Positions 8,165 to 17,061 of a stretch of DNA of 64,000 nt are shown here, piece after piece; positions within the stretch are counted from its first letter, which is position 1; every line of letters starts with the position of its first letter. The notes below the pieces were generated by a model. The model made no database searches. It had not been told where the DNA came from and worked only from the letters and a program-made list of their open reading frames with translations. Made by a program: the position numbers and the translations under genes. The DNA is taken from contig NZ_JACHXU010000011.1 of NCBI RefSeq assembly GCF_014192335.1, forward strand, positions 218,257 through 282,256, written 5' to 3'. Source of the stretch: Aporhodopirellula rubra (lineage in GTDB: Bacteria; Planctomycetota; Planctomycetia; Pirellulales; Pirellulaceae).

Positions 8165-9601
8165 CTACAGGATCAAATTCATTCCCAACACGATGCTGTC
8201 TTGAACCACGTCACGATCGCTCACCGTCGTGATGTCGATCAGCGGAGCGAATCCACTGCTGCGGACGTACTCGATCGAACCGCGGCAGTGATCGCCGAAT
8301 CGCTTTCCGTAGCCGATGACGAGCTGGCTATTGAATTCAAATTCGCTTCCGGACGGGCCTTGCTCACCGGAACTCCAACTCACGCTCATGTGCGAACCCG
8401 ACGGACCGCGGTCAAACCAATACGCCGCTTCGGTCCGGTACGCCAATACCGGGGAATCGGTTACCGGCCAATCGTCAGTCGTCGTGACATACTCTCCCGC
8501 CAAAGTAATGCGGTCAATATCGAGTCGCGCATTAACCGACCAGGCGCTGTTGTAGTCCTCGCCGAATTGATTCGCGTCGAGATGCTCAGCCGTGAATCCG
8601 TCATAAATCGTGCCCAATAGAAATCCGCTGCCCAGACGCAATTGTCGGTCGGCATGATCGCCGAGCGTGTAAGTGAGATTCGCGGCAAGATTATTCAGTT
8701 TTCCGCGTTCGGGTGAATCCGACAAACGAATCCCACGGCCGCCATTAATCCCGGCGAGCGTGATGTCCCAAGTATCGTCATGGTAGCCACCGCCGATTCC
8801 CTCGCCCAAGGCTGCAAAGTAATGCCACGTGACACTCTGAGTAAAAGGACTCAACGTGCTGAAATCGCCGAACCCGATCGTCTTTTTGCCGAGGTAGAGA
8901 TAGAACGGCGACACGTTCAAGTCGCCGATCACCGCGTACGCCTGACGAACTTGAAGACTGCCTTGTTTGAAATCAGCAAACGAAAACACATCCGAAAATA
9001 ACAGCTCGGTGTACACGCTCGCATAGGGAGTCACATGGGCGGTCGCGTGCGCATTGGCGTGCAACATCCTTGCATCGGTCGCGGTGCTGCCGCTGAAGTC
9101 CGTCGGAAAACGCCCTAGATAGGGAAACTTGTTTTCGCTGTTTGTGGTCGCTGCCAAGAACGACAACCGGGCTTGTCCGCCGACGATGACGACGGGGCCA
9201 CGATTGCTTCGCCGAGCATGATCCTCGAGGATCAACGTTTCTTTATCGGTTTGCCGGTTCTGAAAGTCAAGCAGCGCGTCACTGAGCCGGACGTCGAGCT
9301 GCAACCAATTCCCCGATGCGGCACGACACGAATAACAACTTCCGTCGCCACATCTGATTCCGTCGCACCCCGCGTTCTCGTAGAAAATCGAACCGCAACC
9401 GGGATCGTCGCAGCCTACGTCATCGCAGCCCAGATCGGCGCAAACAGGATCGACGTAGCTGGCGGGCGAAACGGCATCGAGTGGCGGGTAGTACGAATCA
9501 TCCGTCACCGGTGGCGTTTGAGCGTGGACACATTCGCCGCCGATCGCGACGAGGATTGCAAGCGTCGCGAGAAACAGTAGGAATCGACGGCGTCGCATCA
9601 T
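8165..9601 (-). CDS. Outer-membrane beta-barrel protein with Cys-rich N-terminus (LbtU-porin-like)
   Basis: The 478-residue protein begins with a signal peptide (MMRRRRFLLFLATLAILVAI, cleavage near VHAQ). Residues about 54-95 form a cysteine-rich stretch built from GCDD-like units with roughly nine cysteines. The rest alternates in the manner of a beta-barrel and includes RQAYAVIGDLNVSPFYLYLG with KKTIGFGDFSTLSPFTQSVT, resembling LbtU-type siderophore porins of planctomycetes, and it ends in a hydrophobic strand closing with IL. The function is probably outer-membrane transport, but no substrate can be named. A second protein with the same layout lies at 27744-29051. Confidence 0.7.
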   Translation of the reverse strand: MMRRRRFLLFLATLAILVAIGGECVHAQTPPVTDDSYYPPLDAVSPASYVDPVCADLGCDDVGCDDPGCGSIFYENAGCDGIRCGDGSCYSCRAASGNWLQLDVRLSDALLDFQNRQTDKETLILEDHARRSNRGPVVIVGGQARLSFLAATTNSENKFPYLGRFPTDFSGSTATDARMLHANAHATAHVTPYASVYTELLFSDVFSFADFKQGSLQVRQAYAVIGDLNVSPFYLYLGKKTIGFGDFSTLSPFTQSVTWHYFAALGEGIGGGYHDDTWDITLAGINGGRGIRLSDSPERGKLNNLAANLTYTLGDHADRQLRLGSGFLLGTIYDGFTAEHLDANQFGEDYNSAWSVNARLDIDRITLAGEYVTTTDDWPVTDSPVLAYRTEAAYWFDRGPSGSHMSVSWSSGEQGPSGSEFEFNSQLVIGYGKRFGDHCRGSIEYVRSSGFAPLIDITTVSDRDVVQDSIVLGMNLIL

Positions 9602-9619
9602 TTCGTTTGCTCGCTCAAT

Positions 9620-10573
9620 TTAACGACGTGAATTCGAAGGCTTTGCGGCCGACTTCACCGTATCCGCGTCAACGAGCTCTTCCGTCATGCGAGCACGGTA
9701 TTCCATCATGCTGCCGGGGCCTTGAAAGCCAACGACCGTTTCGTCCCAATCGAGTTCCTTGCCGAGCAAGAACCCGTTGTCGACGTCGAACCGCACGCTG
9801 CCATTACTCAATTGCTGCACGACTTGCGCCCGCAACGACTCTTGGTCGATCGGGGTCAACGTTTGGCTCTTTATTGCGATCGTGGCGACGCCCGCTTTGA
9901 CTTTCTTCAGCGTGTAGACCTGGCGAATCTTGATCGTCTTGACTTGACCGTCATCCGTACGAGCTTGGATTTCCGAAGGCACGCTCCAACTCTCGCCTAC
10001 CACAACCGGCTCGGCGGGCAAGGTAAGTGTGAGTGATCCCATTCCGAGGGATGATTTCGATCCCGCATGAGTCTCGCGTTTCAGTTCGGAACCTTTCCCA
10101 TCGATCGTCACGGTCGCTAAAGGAGTGCCGATCTGTTCGGCCACCACGCTAAAGATCGCGGGAGGCTGTTCGCCCTTGAGGCTGTCCCAGCGGACTTCCG
10201 GTTTGTCGCCGTTTTGTTGTGTCATCTCGACCGAGTCGATTTGGTGATCGAAGGTCATCTCTGTGTCCGTCGCGTTACGAACCTTCCACGATCGGACGCT
10301 GGTCGTGTGGACGTTGGCGATCTCTTCGGTGCCATTCATCCGAGTCTTCGTTTTGGCAACATGCGTCACCTTGTAACGAACCGTTTGGTTGGGCGCCAGT
10401 TGATGACGTAGCAGGAATTTTTCCTCTGACGCATCGACGAGCACGCTAGCACCGGTGTCAGCATCCACAGGACGTTCAGCGTGTGAATACGTCGCAATTC
10501 CAAGGCTCAATGCCGCTACGGACAAGCGGCAGCATGTGCGGGCGAGAATCGATGTGCGCGGTCGATGAGACAT
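9620..10573 (-). CDS. Secreted protein resembling DUF6263
   Basis: The 317-residue protein has a signal peptide with hydrophobic core CCRLSVAALSLGIATYSHA. The mature part is beta-rich, with statements such as LRHQLAPNQTVRYKVTHVAK, ATVTIDGKGSELKRE and PAEPVVVGESWSVPSEI that resemble the DUF6263 family of secreted planctomycete and Bacteroidetes proteins. It ends in a basic low-complexity tail. No catalytic motif is visible. It lies 18 bases upstream of the porin gene on the same strand and may be cotranscribed with it. Confidence 0.6.
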   Translation of the reverse strand: MSHRPRTSILARTCCRLSVAALSLGIATYSHAERPVDADTGASVLVDASEEKFLLRHQLAPNQTVRYKVTHVAKTKTRMNGTEEIANVHTTSVRSWKVRNATDTEMTFDHQIDSVEMTQQNGDKPEVRWDSLKGEQPPAIFSVVAEQIGTPLATVTIDGKGSELKRETHAGSKSSLGMGSLTLTLPAEPVVVGESWSVPSEIQARTDDGQVKTIKIRQVYTLKKVKAGVATIAIKSQTLTPIDQESLRAQVVQQLSNGSVRFDVDNGFLLGKELDWDETVVGFQGPGSMMEYRARMTEELVDADTVKSAAKPSNSRR

Positions 10574-10845
10574 GGCGTCGTGGACTCCTGAAGGATCAAA
10601 CGAGTGTTTTACCGCTCGGATTTAGCAGAACCCCACCCACGACCGCTAGACATATCAGGTTTTCCGGGATCGCTCGATCACGCGTCTCATTGACGCAATC
10701 ACTCTTCCGGTCGGTGCGTGCAGGTGGTGTTTGTTCAGTAGTCACAGCCGAGCAGACAGCCGATCTGACCACCGCGGCAGCACACGCCTCATGCTGTCGC
10801 GTTGCGCTGCAAATCGCTACCTTGACGGGTCCTGATGATAGGGTG

Positions 10846-10873
10846 CCGCTAGCCTGTTGGGGTTCGCTAGCGG
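10846..10873 (+). promoter_or_regulatory. Hairpin in the leader of the PQQ-propeller gene
   Basis: CCGCTAGC (10846-10853) and GCTAGCGG (10866-10873) form a perfect 8-bp stem with a 12-base loop, ending 29 bases before the start codon at 10903. No T-run follows, so it is more likely an operator or leader structure than a terminator. It lies in the 329-base divergent gap (10574-10902), in which I see no gene. Confidence 0.35.
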
Positions 10874-10902
10874 TTTCATGATTCCCTGCTCCCTTTCCTC
10901 CG

Positions 10903-12165
10903 ATGAGTGACGTCCTGATGATCCTGATTCGCCCCGGATGCCTCGCACTGCTTCTATGTTCCATGCTCGCAGTGGACGGATCGCTCGCATTCGGCGAAAC
11001 GACCTGGAACCAATGGCGTGGGCCGGATCGCGACGGCGGCGTGAAATCGGAACCCTGGCCGGCGGAACTGCAGGGAAAACTGACCAAGGTTTGGGAGCGA
11101 GAACTCGCGCCGAGTTACAGCGGCCCAGTGATCCAAGACGGCATGGTTTTCACCACCGAAACGATCGACAAAAAGATCGAGCGGGTCACCGCCTGCGACA
11201 TCGCCACGGGTGAAACTGCGTGGACGCAGGAGTGGCCAGGGTCCCTCGCGGTTCCATTCTTCGCCGCCGCCAATGGGGACTGGATCCGGTCGACTCCCGT
11301 TACGGTGCCGGGATCGTTGGTCGTCCTGGGCATGCGAGACGTCTTGGTCCGGTTGGACACGCAAACGGGCGAAGTGCTTTGGCGAATCGACTTTCCCGAA
11401 AAATTCAAAACGCCTTTGCAACCGTTTGGTGCGGCGTGCTCACCACTGATTCATCAAAACGCCGTCTACGTGCAACTCGGCGGCGGACTCACCAAAGTCG
11501 ATTTGCAAACGGGCGAGGTCCTTTGGAACGTCCTCGGCGGTGGCGGTGACATGTCGAGCACGGGCGCCTTCTCGAGTCCCACCGTAGCGACAATCGCCGG
11601 CGTGGAACAATTGCTCGTCCAAACCCGAAACGAGTTGTGTGGCGTTTCGCTCGATAGCGGAGAGGTGTATTGGCAGGAACCGATCGAAGCGTTTCGCGGA
11701 ATGAACATCTTGACCCCGCTCGTGATCGGCGACGCGGTCTTCACGGCGGCACACAGCGGCGTGAGTCAGTTGTTCGACATCAGTCGCGACGGCGATGCGT
11801 GGAAGGTGTCCGAGCGGTGGCGTCAAAAGACGCAAGGATACATGTCGTCGCCCGTCGTGGTCGGCGAGTTCATTTACATGCACATGAAGAACGAACGTGC
11901 CGTTTGCCTGTCTGTCGCCGATGGACAAATCGCGTGGACGAGCCCGCCGGCAGGCAAGTACTGGAGCATGGCACGCAACGGCAACCAAATCCTGGCACTC
12001 GCCGACGACGGGAACCTGCGTCTGATGGATGCCACACCGGAACGGTTTACTGTGACGGACGAAACGAAGGTCGCCGAAGACAGTTGGGCGCACATCGCCG
12101 TGCAGGGCGACTTGGTATTCGTTCGTGCCCTGGATCGCTTGACCGCGCTGCGTTGGGGCGACTGA
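10903..12165 (+). CDS. Secreted PQQ-like beta-propeller repeat protein
   Basis: The 420-residue product carries an N-terminal signal (LALLLCSMLAVDGSLAFG) followed by WNQWRGPDRDGGVKSEPWP, the usual opening of planctomycete outer-membrane-biogenesis-like propellers. PQQ-repeat signatures recur through the chain, for example TACDIATGETAWTQEW, VRLDTQTGEVLWRIDFP, TKVDLQTGEVLWNVLGG, LDSGEVYWQEP and VADGQIAWTSPP. Such proteins are periplasmic; some bind PQQ and many are BamB-like scaffolds, and no catalytic residues allow a choice here. The next gene begins 5 bases after its stop. Confidence 0.85.
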   Translation: MSDVLMILIRPGCLALLLCSMLAVDGSLAFGETTWNQWRGPDRDGGVKSEPWPAELQGKLTKVWERELAPSYSGPVIQDGMVFTTETIDKKIERVTACDIATGETAWTQEWPGSLAVPFFAAANGDWIRSTPVTVPGSLVVLGMRDVLVRLDTQTGEVLWRIDFPEKFKTPLQPFGAACSPLIHQNAVYVQLGGGLTKVDLQTGEVLWNVLGGGGDMSSTGAFSSPTVATIAGVEQLLVQTRNELCGVSLDSGEVYWQEPIEAFRGMNILTPLVIGDAVFTAAHSGVSQLFDISRDGDAWKVSERWRQKTQGYMSSPVVVGEFIYMHMKNERAVCLSVADGQIAWTSPPAGKYWSMARNGNQILALADDGNLRLMDATPERFTVTDETKVAEDSWAHIAVQGDLVFVRALDRLTALRWGD

Positions 12166-12169
12166 CCTC

Positions 12170-13246
12170 GTGACAACGTCAAACACAGCATCCCCTTCGC
12201 GCATACTCGGCATCGATATCGGCGGTGCGAACCTGAAGTACGCGACCGAAGACGGCCGCTCGTTCGAACGTTCGTTCCCGATGTGGACGCGTCACGAGGA
12301 ACTCGGCCGCCAACTCACCGAGGACATTCAACGCTTCGGCGACGTTCGCGCACTCGCGGTCACCATGACCGGCGAACTCGCCGACTGCTTTGCCGGCCGC
12401 GCCGACGGCGTCAGACGGATTGTGGCTCAGGTGACCGATTGCCTGCCGCGTGTCGGACTGAGCACGGCCGGCTTCTATGGCACGGACGGACGATTTTACA
12501 ATGCCGATTCGGCAACCGAGAACTGGGAGAACATCGCCGCATCGAATTGGCACGCCTTAGCCAAATCGGTCGGTCTGCGGCTGATCAAAGACGCTCTCCT
12601 TATCGATGTGGGATCAACAACGACGGACGTGATTGCGATTCGTGACGGCGATGTTCTGACGCATGCGGCAACGGACTACGAACGACTTCGTGAAGATTGC
12701 TTGGTTTACGTCGGATGCCGGCGCACGCCAGTATGTGCGTTGGTTTCCGAACTAAGATTCCGAGACGAGAGCGTCCCGGTGATGAACGAAGTCTTTGCGA
12801 CGATCGACGACGCTCGATTGATTCTCGGTCGGCAAAGTGAAGACAGCCGCGATCACGAAACGGCGGACTCCCATCCTCGTGATCGCCGCCACGCCAAAGC
12901 ACGCCTGGCACGAATGATCGGATTGGACCGCGATCAAATGACGGATCAGGAAGTCAGCGACCTATCGAAACAGATTCTTGCGGCCGCAGAAACGCGAATC
13001 GAGACGGCGGTAACGAAGTGGATCACCATCTTACAAACTTCGACGCAGCAATCCCCGACAATCGTGTTGAGCGGTCACGGGCAGGACCTCGTGCGTGTTC
13101 CCGACGATGCCCGAGTGTTGGACTTACGTGAAGAACTATCCGGCAGCGTGTCACGCGGCGCTCCCGCGTGGGCCGTTGCCGTCTTGGCGGGTGAGGACGC
13201 ATTCATGAATGCCGCGTGCGAAACAGTAAAGGACGCTGAACGATGA
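12170..13246 (+). CDS. Hydantoinase/oxoprolinase-fold protein of the H4MPT-linked C1 pathway (MfnF-like)
   Basis: The 358-residue protein has the actin/ASKHA-type phosphate motif RILGIDIGGANLKYA at its N-terminus and a second, LLIDVGSTTTDVIAI, near residues 144-157, as in hydantoinase A-like enzymes. This subfamily tracks the use of tetrahydromethanopterin as C1 carrier, and its archaeal member MfnF condenses the furan and tyramine parts of methanofuran. The start is GTG, 5 bases after the PQQ-propeller stop, and the 3' end overlaps the next gene by 4 bases. That next gene resembles the kinase that acts just before MfnF, which strengthens the assignment. Confidence 0.8.
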   Translation: MTTSNTASPSRILGIDIGGANLKYATEDGRSFERSFPMWTRHEELGRQLTEDIQRFGDVRALAVTMTGELADCFAGRADGVRRIVAQVTDCLPRVGLSTAGFYGTDGRFYNADSATENWENIAASNWHALAKSVGLRLIKDALLIDVGSTTTDVIAIRDGDVLTHAATDYERLREDCLVYVGCRRTPVCALVSELRFRDESVPVMNEVFATIDDARLILGRQSEDSRDHETADSHPRDRRHAKARLARMIGLDRDQMTDQEVSDLSKQILAAAETRIETAVTKWITILQTSTQQSPTIVLSGHGQDLVRVPDDARVLDLREELSGSVSRGAPAWAVAVLAGEDAFMNAACETVKDAER

Positions 13247-13884
13247 GGTTGCGGGTCATCAAGATCGGCGGCAGCCTCCTGGTGCGTGATCACCTGATGG
13301 CCGACCTTCGCGTGTGGCTCGATCGACAACCTCCCGCGATCACGCTCGCCATTGCGGGCGGTGGCGAGATGATCAACGCGGTTCGCCAATGGGATCGTTT
13401 GCGTCCAGGGGATCCGGCGAACGTGCATTGGCGTTGCGTCGAGATGCTGCGATTCTCATTCGAATCACTCGCCGAATCGTTTCAATCCGATTCTCACTTT
13501 CCTGACTTCGAAACGATCGCGGACGTCGCCGCATGGCATCGATTCGCAACCATCATTGCAACTTCGAAATCCATCTCACAGTCGACTCCCAAACTCTATT
13601 TGGGCAACGTTCCCGCGTTCTATCACCGAGACTCTGTCGCCCAGCACACATCTGATCGAGTGCCGCGTTTGCCTGAAACGTGGGACACCACGACCGACGC
13701 GATCGCATTCTGGATGGCCGCGCGTTTAAACGCCGATGAATGCGTCGTACTAAAATCGTGCGATGTTGATCCGGCCTCGTCACTGGCGGATCTCATCGAT
13801 GGCGGCGTGGTTGACCCAGCCTGCTCACGTTTTGCAGGCTGCGACTTCCGGATCGTCGTCGAACGATTGCCACTTGCTTCGTAG
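13243..13884 (+). CDS. Amino-acid-kinase-family protein, probable methanofuran-pathway kinase (MfnE-like)
   Basis: The 213-residue product opens with RLRVIKIGGSLL and LAIAGGGEMINAVRQWDRL, the phosphate- and substrate-loop motifs of the amino acid kinase fold. A second glycine-poor region with DTTTDAIAFWMAARLNADECV and VVLKSCDVDPA follows, as in MfnE-type kinases that activate aminomethylfuran phosphate for methanofuran synthesis. It overlaps the MfnF-like gene by 4 bases (ATGA), so the two are translationally coupled. The substrate is inferred from the pairing rather than seen. Confidence 0.72.
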   Translation: MRLRVIKIGGSLLVRDHLMADLRVWLDRQPPAITLAIAGGGEMINAVRQWDRLRPGDPANVHWRCVEMLRFSFESLAESFQSDSHFPDFETIADVAAWHRFATIIATSKSISQSTPKLYLGNVPAFYHRDSVAQHTSDRVPRLPETWDTTTDAIAFWMAARLNADECVVLKSCDVDPASSLADLIDGGVVDPACSRFAGCDFRIVVERLPLAS

Positions 13885-13885
13885 A

Positions 13886-13936
13886 CGGTCTAATTCGGAA
13901 CGCGAGGGTCGCACGACACGCAAATGAATTAGACCG
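13886..13936. terminator. Inverted repeat between convergent genes
   Basis: CGGTCTAATTC (13886-13896) and GAATTAGACCG (13926-13936) form a perfect 11-bp stem with a 29-base loop. It lies between the convergent MfnE-like and uvrA-like genes and overlaps the stop of the latter. It could act as a bidirectional terminator, but there is no strong T-run. Confidence 0.45.
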
Positions 13937-16900
13937 CACGTTCGGATCGAACGATTTCTCCACCCTCGTCAGCCGCTCCCGGTCCGATTTCGACGATCCA
14001 ATCCGCAGCTTGGACGAGCATCGGGTGGTGCTCGATCACGATCAGCGAATGTCCGTCCGCGATCAGTGCGTTGAAGCAATCGATCAAACGCTCCACGTCG
14101 GCAAAGTGCAATCCCGTCGTCGGCTCGTCCATCAGGAACAACGTCCGCCGGCGTTTTGTTCCGGCGAGAAACGCAGCGAGTTTCAATCGTTGAGCCTCTC
14201 CCGAGGAAAGGGTCGTTGCGGGTTGGCCGAGATGGATGTAATCCAAACCGACATCGATCAACCGCTTTAGTCTCGCCTGTGCTTTGGGCATCGTGCGAAA
14301 GAAGCGATACGCTTCGCCGACGGTCATCTCCAACACGTCCGCGATCGTGCGGTCTCGATAACGCACCTGCAAGACTTCCTCGCGATATCGCCGACCACGA
14401 CATTCGGGACACCGCATCGAAACATCCGCGAGGAACTGCATGTCAACCGTTTGCACGCCCGCGCCCTCGCAAGCGGTGCATTGACCGGCGGCCGAATTGA
14501 AACTGAAATGGCCAGGCTTGAAATTACGAATTTTGGCGTCAACGGTTTCAGCGAACGCCTTGCGAATCTCGTCGAACGCTTTCGCAAACGTGACCGGGCA
14601 ACTCCGCGGACTACGACTGATCGGCGACTGATCGACTAACAAACAATCTTCAATTCGTTCAACACCTTCAATTCCCTCGTGCGGTAACGTTTGCGCCGTA
14701 TCCGGGTTCGGCGTCTCCCCACGACGATGCGATAATCGTCGCGAGACGGCACCGAACAAGGTGTCATGGATCAACGAACTCTTCCCACTGCCCGAACGTC
14801 CCGTCACCACGCAAAGTGCACCGAGCGGAAACTCGACGTCGATTTTTTTCAAGTTGTGTCCCGACGCTCCACGCAGTGTGATGAAGTCAGTCGGTTTCCT
14901 CGCGGCATGTTGACGTTCGTATCCGCCAACGTCATCGGCAAGGTATTCACCCGTGACGGAATCGCTATCGTTTTTCAATTCGTCGGGCGTGCCCTGAAAC
15001 GTGACCTGACCTCCACCCACACCCGCGTTAGGGCCGATCTCGATCACATGATCTGCTGCCGCGATTAACTGCGCGTTGTGCTCCACCGCGACAACGGTAT
15101 TGCCACGATCGCGCAGCTCGACAATGGTGCGGATCAAGTTGGTCACATCGTCGGGGTGCAAACCCGCCGTCGGTTCATCGAGGACATACAACATCCCAAC
15201 GAGAGTGCTGCCGAGCGCCGACGTCAATGCAATCCGCTGCGTTTCGCCACCTGAGAGCGTCCGCAATGGACGGTCGAGTTGCAGGTACCCCAATCCGACC
15301 GCGTCCAAAAAGCGAAGCCGATCGCGGATCTGTCGCACCGGTTCGCTAGCAATGGTGTACTGCCGCAGATCGTGAGCCTCGGCGACCATCGCGAGAGTCA
15401 ACTGGCTATCCGTACCGGTCTCACATTTTGAATCCGTCTCGCTCTCGGCAGTGGTAAGGTGCCCGCTATCGGCATGGGATTCGAATTCGAGTGCGGCAAG
15501 GAATTGATCGAGTTGATCGCAACGCATTTCCAAAACATCCGCCACGTTCCGACCGTCGATCCGATAGGAAAGAGCCTCGGGTTTGAATCGCTTGCCCTCA
15601 CAGGTCGGACACGTCGTGTAGCTGCGATATCGGGCTGCAAAAACACGCACGTGCATTTTGTACTTCTTGCGATCCAACCACGCAAAGAAACCATCGAGTC
15701 CTCCGAAATTTCGTTCGGGAACGCCACCGTGGATTTTCTTTAATTCGCTCTTCTTCAACTTTGAAAAAGGAACATCCACGCGAATTTTGTAATCGTCCGC
15801 GAGGTCGATCAGTTCATCTAATTCGTGACTGTACGACGGCGTGTTCCAGGGGGCGATCGCGCCCTCACGCAGCGACAACGATGGATCGGGAACCACGCGA
15901 GACATGTCGACTCGCAATACGTCCCCAAAACCTTCGCACGTCGGGCAGGCACCGAGCGGATGATTGAAATTGAAGAGACGTGGCACCGGATCGGGAAACT
16001 CGAGATCGCACTCGTCGCAGCGGCGTCGATCGCTGACGATCCGTTGCACCATCTCGCGACCGTCGACGGCGATCGTCCGTGGCGACATATCAGACTCGAC
16101 CGGCGATTCCGGTGCAGCACCGGACGCCTCGTACAGCACGACACCGCGCCCGTTTCCTTCCGCCATCGCGGTTTCGAGCGATTCGGTCCACCGAGGTTGT
16201 TCGCTTTGTCCCGACAACCGGTCGACAACGACGATCGCGGTCGCCCCGCGGCTGCCGATGCGCCGAGCCAGCGGACGACGATCATCGTCGGACAACTGAA
16301 ACGTCTCACCTTTGAGAATCAGACGCAGATAGCCTTCCTGTTGCAGCCCCAACAAGATCTCACCGGCGGACGTCCGGTCGGGCAACCATATCTCGAACCC
16401 GACAATCGCGCGACCTACCTGCGTGGCCGGATCCGTCATTTCCGCCGCGACGCTCTGCGGGCTGTCAATTTCGACTTTTCGCCCGCACTGATAACACGTC
16501 AAATCGCCCGCTTTCGCGAACAGCAACCGAACATGCTCCGCGATCTCGGTCGCCGTCGCTACGGTACTGCGGTTGTTCTTCACCGCCGAGGCTCGGGTCA
16601 CGGCGATGGCGGGCGGGATCCCGTTGATGGAATCGCAATCGGGCTTCTCCAACCGCGCCAGATACTGACGTGTGTAAGCCGAAAAGCTCTCGATGTAACA
16701 ACGCTGCCCTTCGGCGTAGAGCGTGTCGAGCGCGAGCGAAGTCTTGCCGCTGCCCGAGAGCCCGCAGACGACGACGAGTTTTCCGCGGGGAATGTCGACA
16801 TCAATGCTCTGCAGATTATTAACGCGACAACCACGCAACTCGATTGGACGCGTATCGGCCTCATTTTCTTTACTGGCCGACGTATCGATTGCGGTGATCG

Positions 16901-16940
16901 TGCCGCCCGAACGCTTTTGACTGCGAGCTTTTGATTTCAT
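13929..16940 (-). CDS. Divergent excinuclease ABC subunit A (UvrA) paralogue
   Basis: The 1003-residue protein has the full UvrA order: Walker A GLSGSGKTSLALDTLY (residues 60-75), the insertion that carries UvrB- and DNA-binding elements, zinc Cys pairs (CYQC; CDEC with CPTC), a first ABC signature LSGGETQRIALTSALGS with Walker B VLDEPTAGLHP, then a second Walker A TGRSGSGKSSLIHD, zinc motif CTAC with CPEC, and signature LSSGEAQRLKLA with LMDEPTTGLHF. Canonical UvrA has LSGGEAQR in both halves and PAISIDQ after the first zinc region; here these read GGET, SSGE and PAIAVTR. It is therefore a divergent paralogue, perhaps not the housekeeping UvrA. uvrB lies 19 kb away. Confidence 0.88.
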   Translation of the reverse strand: MKSKARSQKRSGGTITAIDTSASKENEADTRPIELRGCRVNNLQSIDVDIPRGKLVVVCGLSGSGKTSLALDTLYAEGQRCYIESFSAYTRQYLARLEKPDCDSINGIPPAIAVTRASAVKNNRSTVATATEIAEHVRLLFAKAGDLTCYQCGRKVEIDSPQSVAAEMTDPATQVGRAIVGFEIWLPDRTSAGEILLGLQQEGYLRLILKGETFQLSDDDRRPLARRIGSRGATAIVVVDRLSGQSEQPRWTESLETAMAEGNGRGVVLYEASGAAPESPVESDMSPRTIAVDGREMVQRIVSDRRRCDECDLEFPDPVPRLFNFNHPLGACPTCEGFGDVLRVDMSRVVPDPSLSLREGAIAPWNTPSYSHELDELIDLADDYKIRVDVPFSKLKKSELKKIHGGVPERNFGGLDGFFAWLDRKKYKMHVRVFAARYRSYTTCPTCEGKRFKPEALSYRIDGRNVADVLEMRCDQLDQFLAALEFESHADSGHLTTAESETDSKCETGTDSQLTLAMVAEAHDLRQYTIASEPVRQIRDRLRFLDAVGLGYLQLDRPLRTLSGGETQRIALTSALGSTLVGMLYVLDEPTAGLHPDDVTNLIRTIVELRDRGNTVVAVEHNAQLIAAADHVIEIGPNAGVGGGQVTFQGTPDELKNDSDSVTGEYLADDVGGYERQHAARKPTDFITLRGASGHNLKKIDVEFPLGALCVVTGRSGSGKSSLIHDTLFGAVSRRLSHRRGETPNPDTAQTLPHEGIEGVERIEDCLLVDQSPISRSPRSCPVTFAKAFDEIRKAFAETVDAKIRNFKPGHFSFNSAAGQCTACEGAGVQTVDMQFLADVSMRCPECRGRRYREEVLQVRYRDRTIADVLEMTVGEAYRFFRTMPKAQARLKRLIDVGLDYIHLGQPATTLSSGEAQRLKLAAFLAGTKRRRTLFLMDEPTTGLHFADVERLIDCFNALIADGHSLIVIEHHPMLVQAADWIVEIGPGAADEGGEIVRSERAV

Positions 16941-17061
16941 GAACGTTTTCGAGTCCTCTCCGGTACAACGACCTTCGCGCCGCCAATTACAATACTTGCT
17001 TTACTATTTCGCTTCGGCGACCCTCCCCCCCACACTCCCCTCCGACCAAACACTGCCCAAA

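Noticed and set aside
15825..16934. 369-codon open frame opposite the uvrA-like gene
   Set aside because: Antisense frame in GC-biased coding DNA without any recognisable motif.
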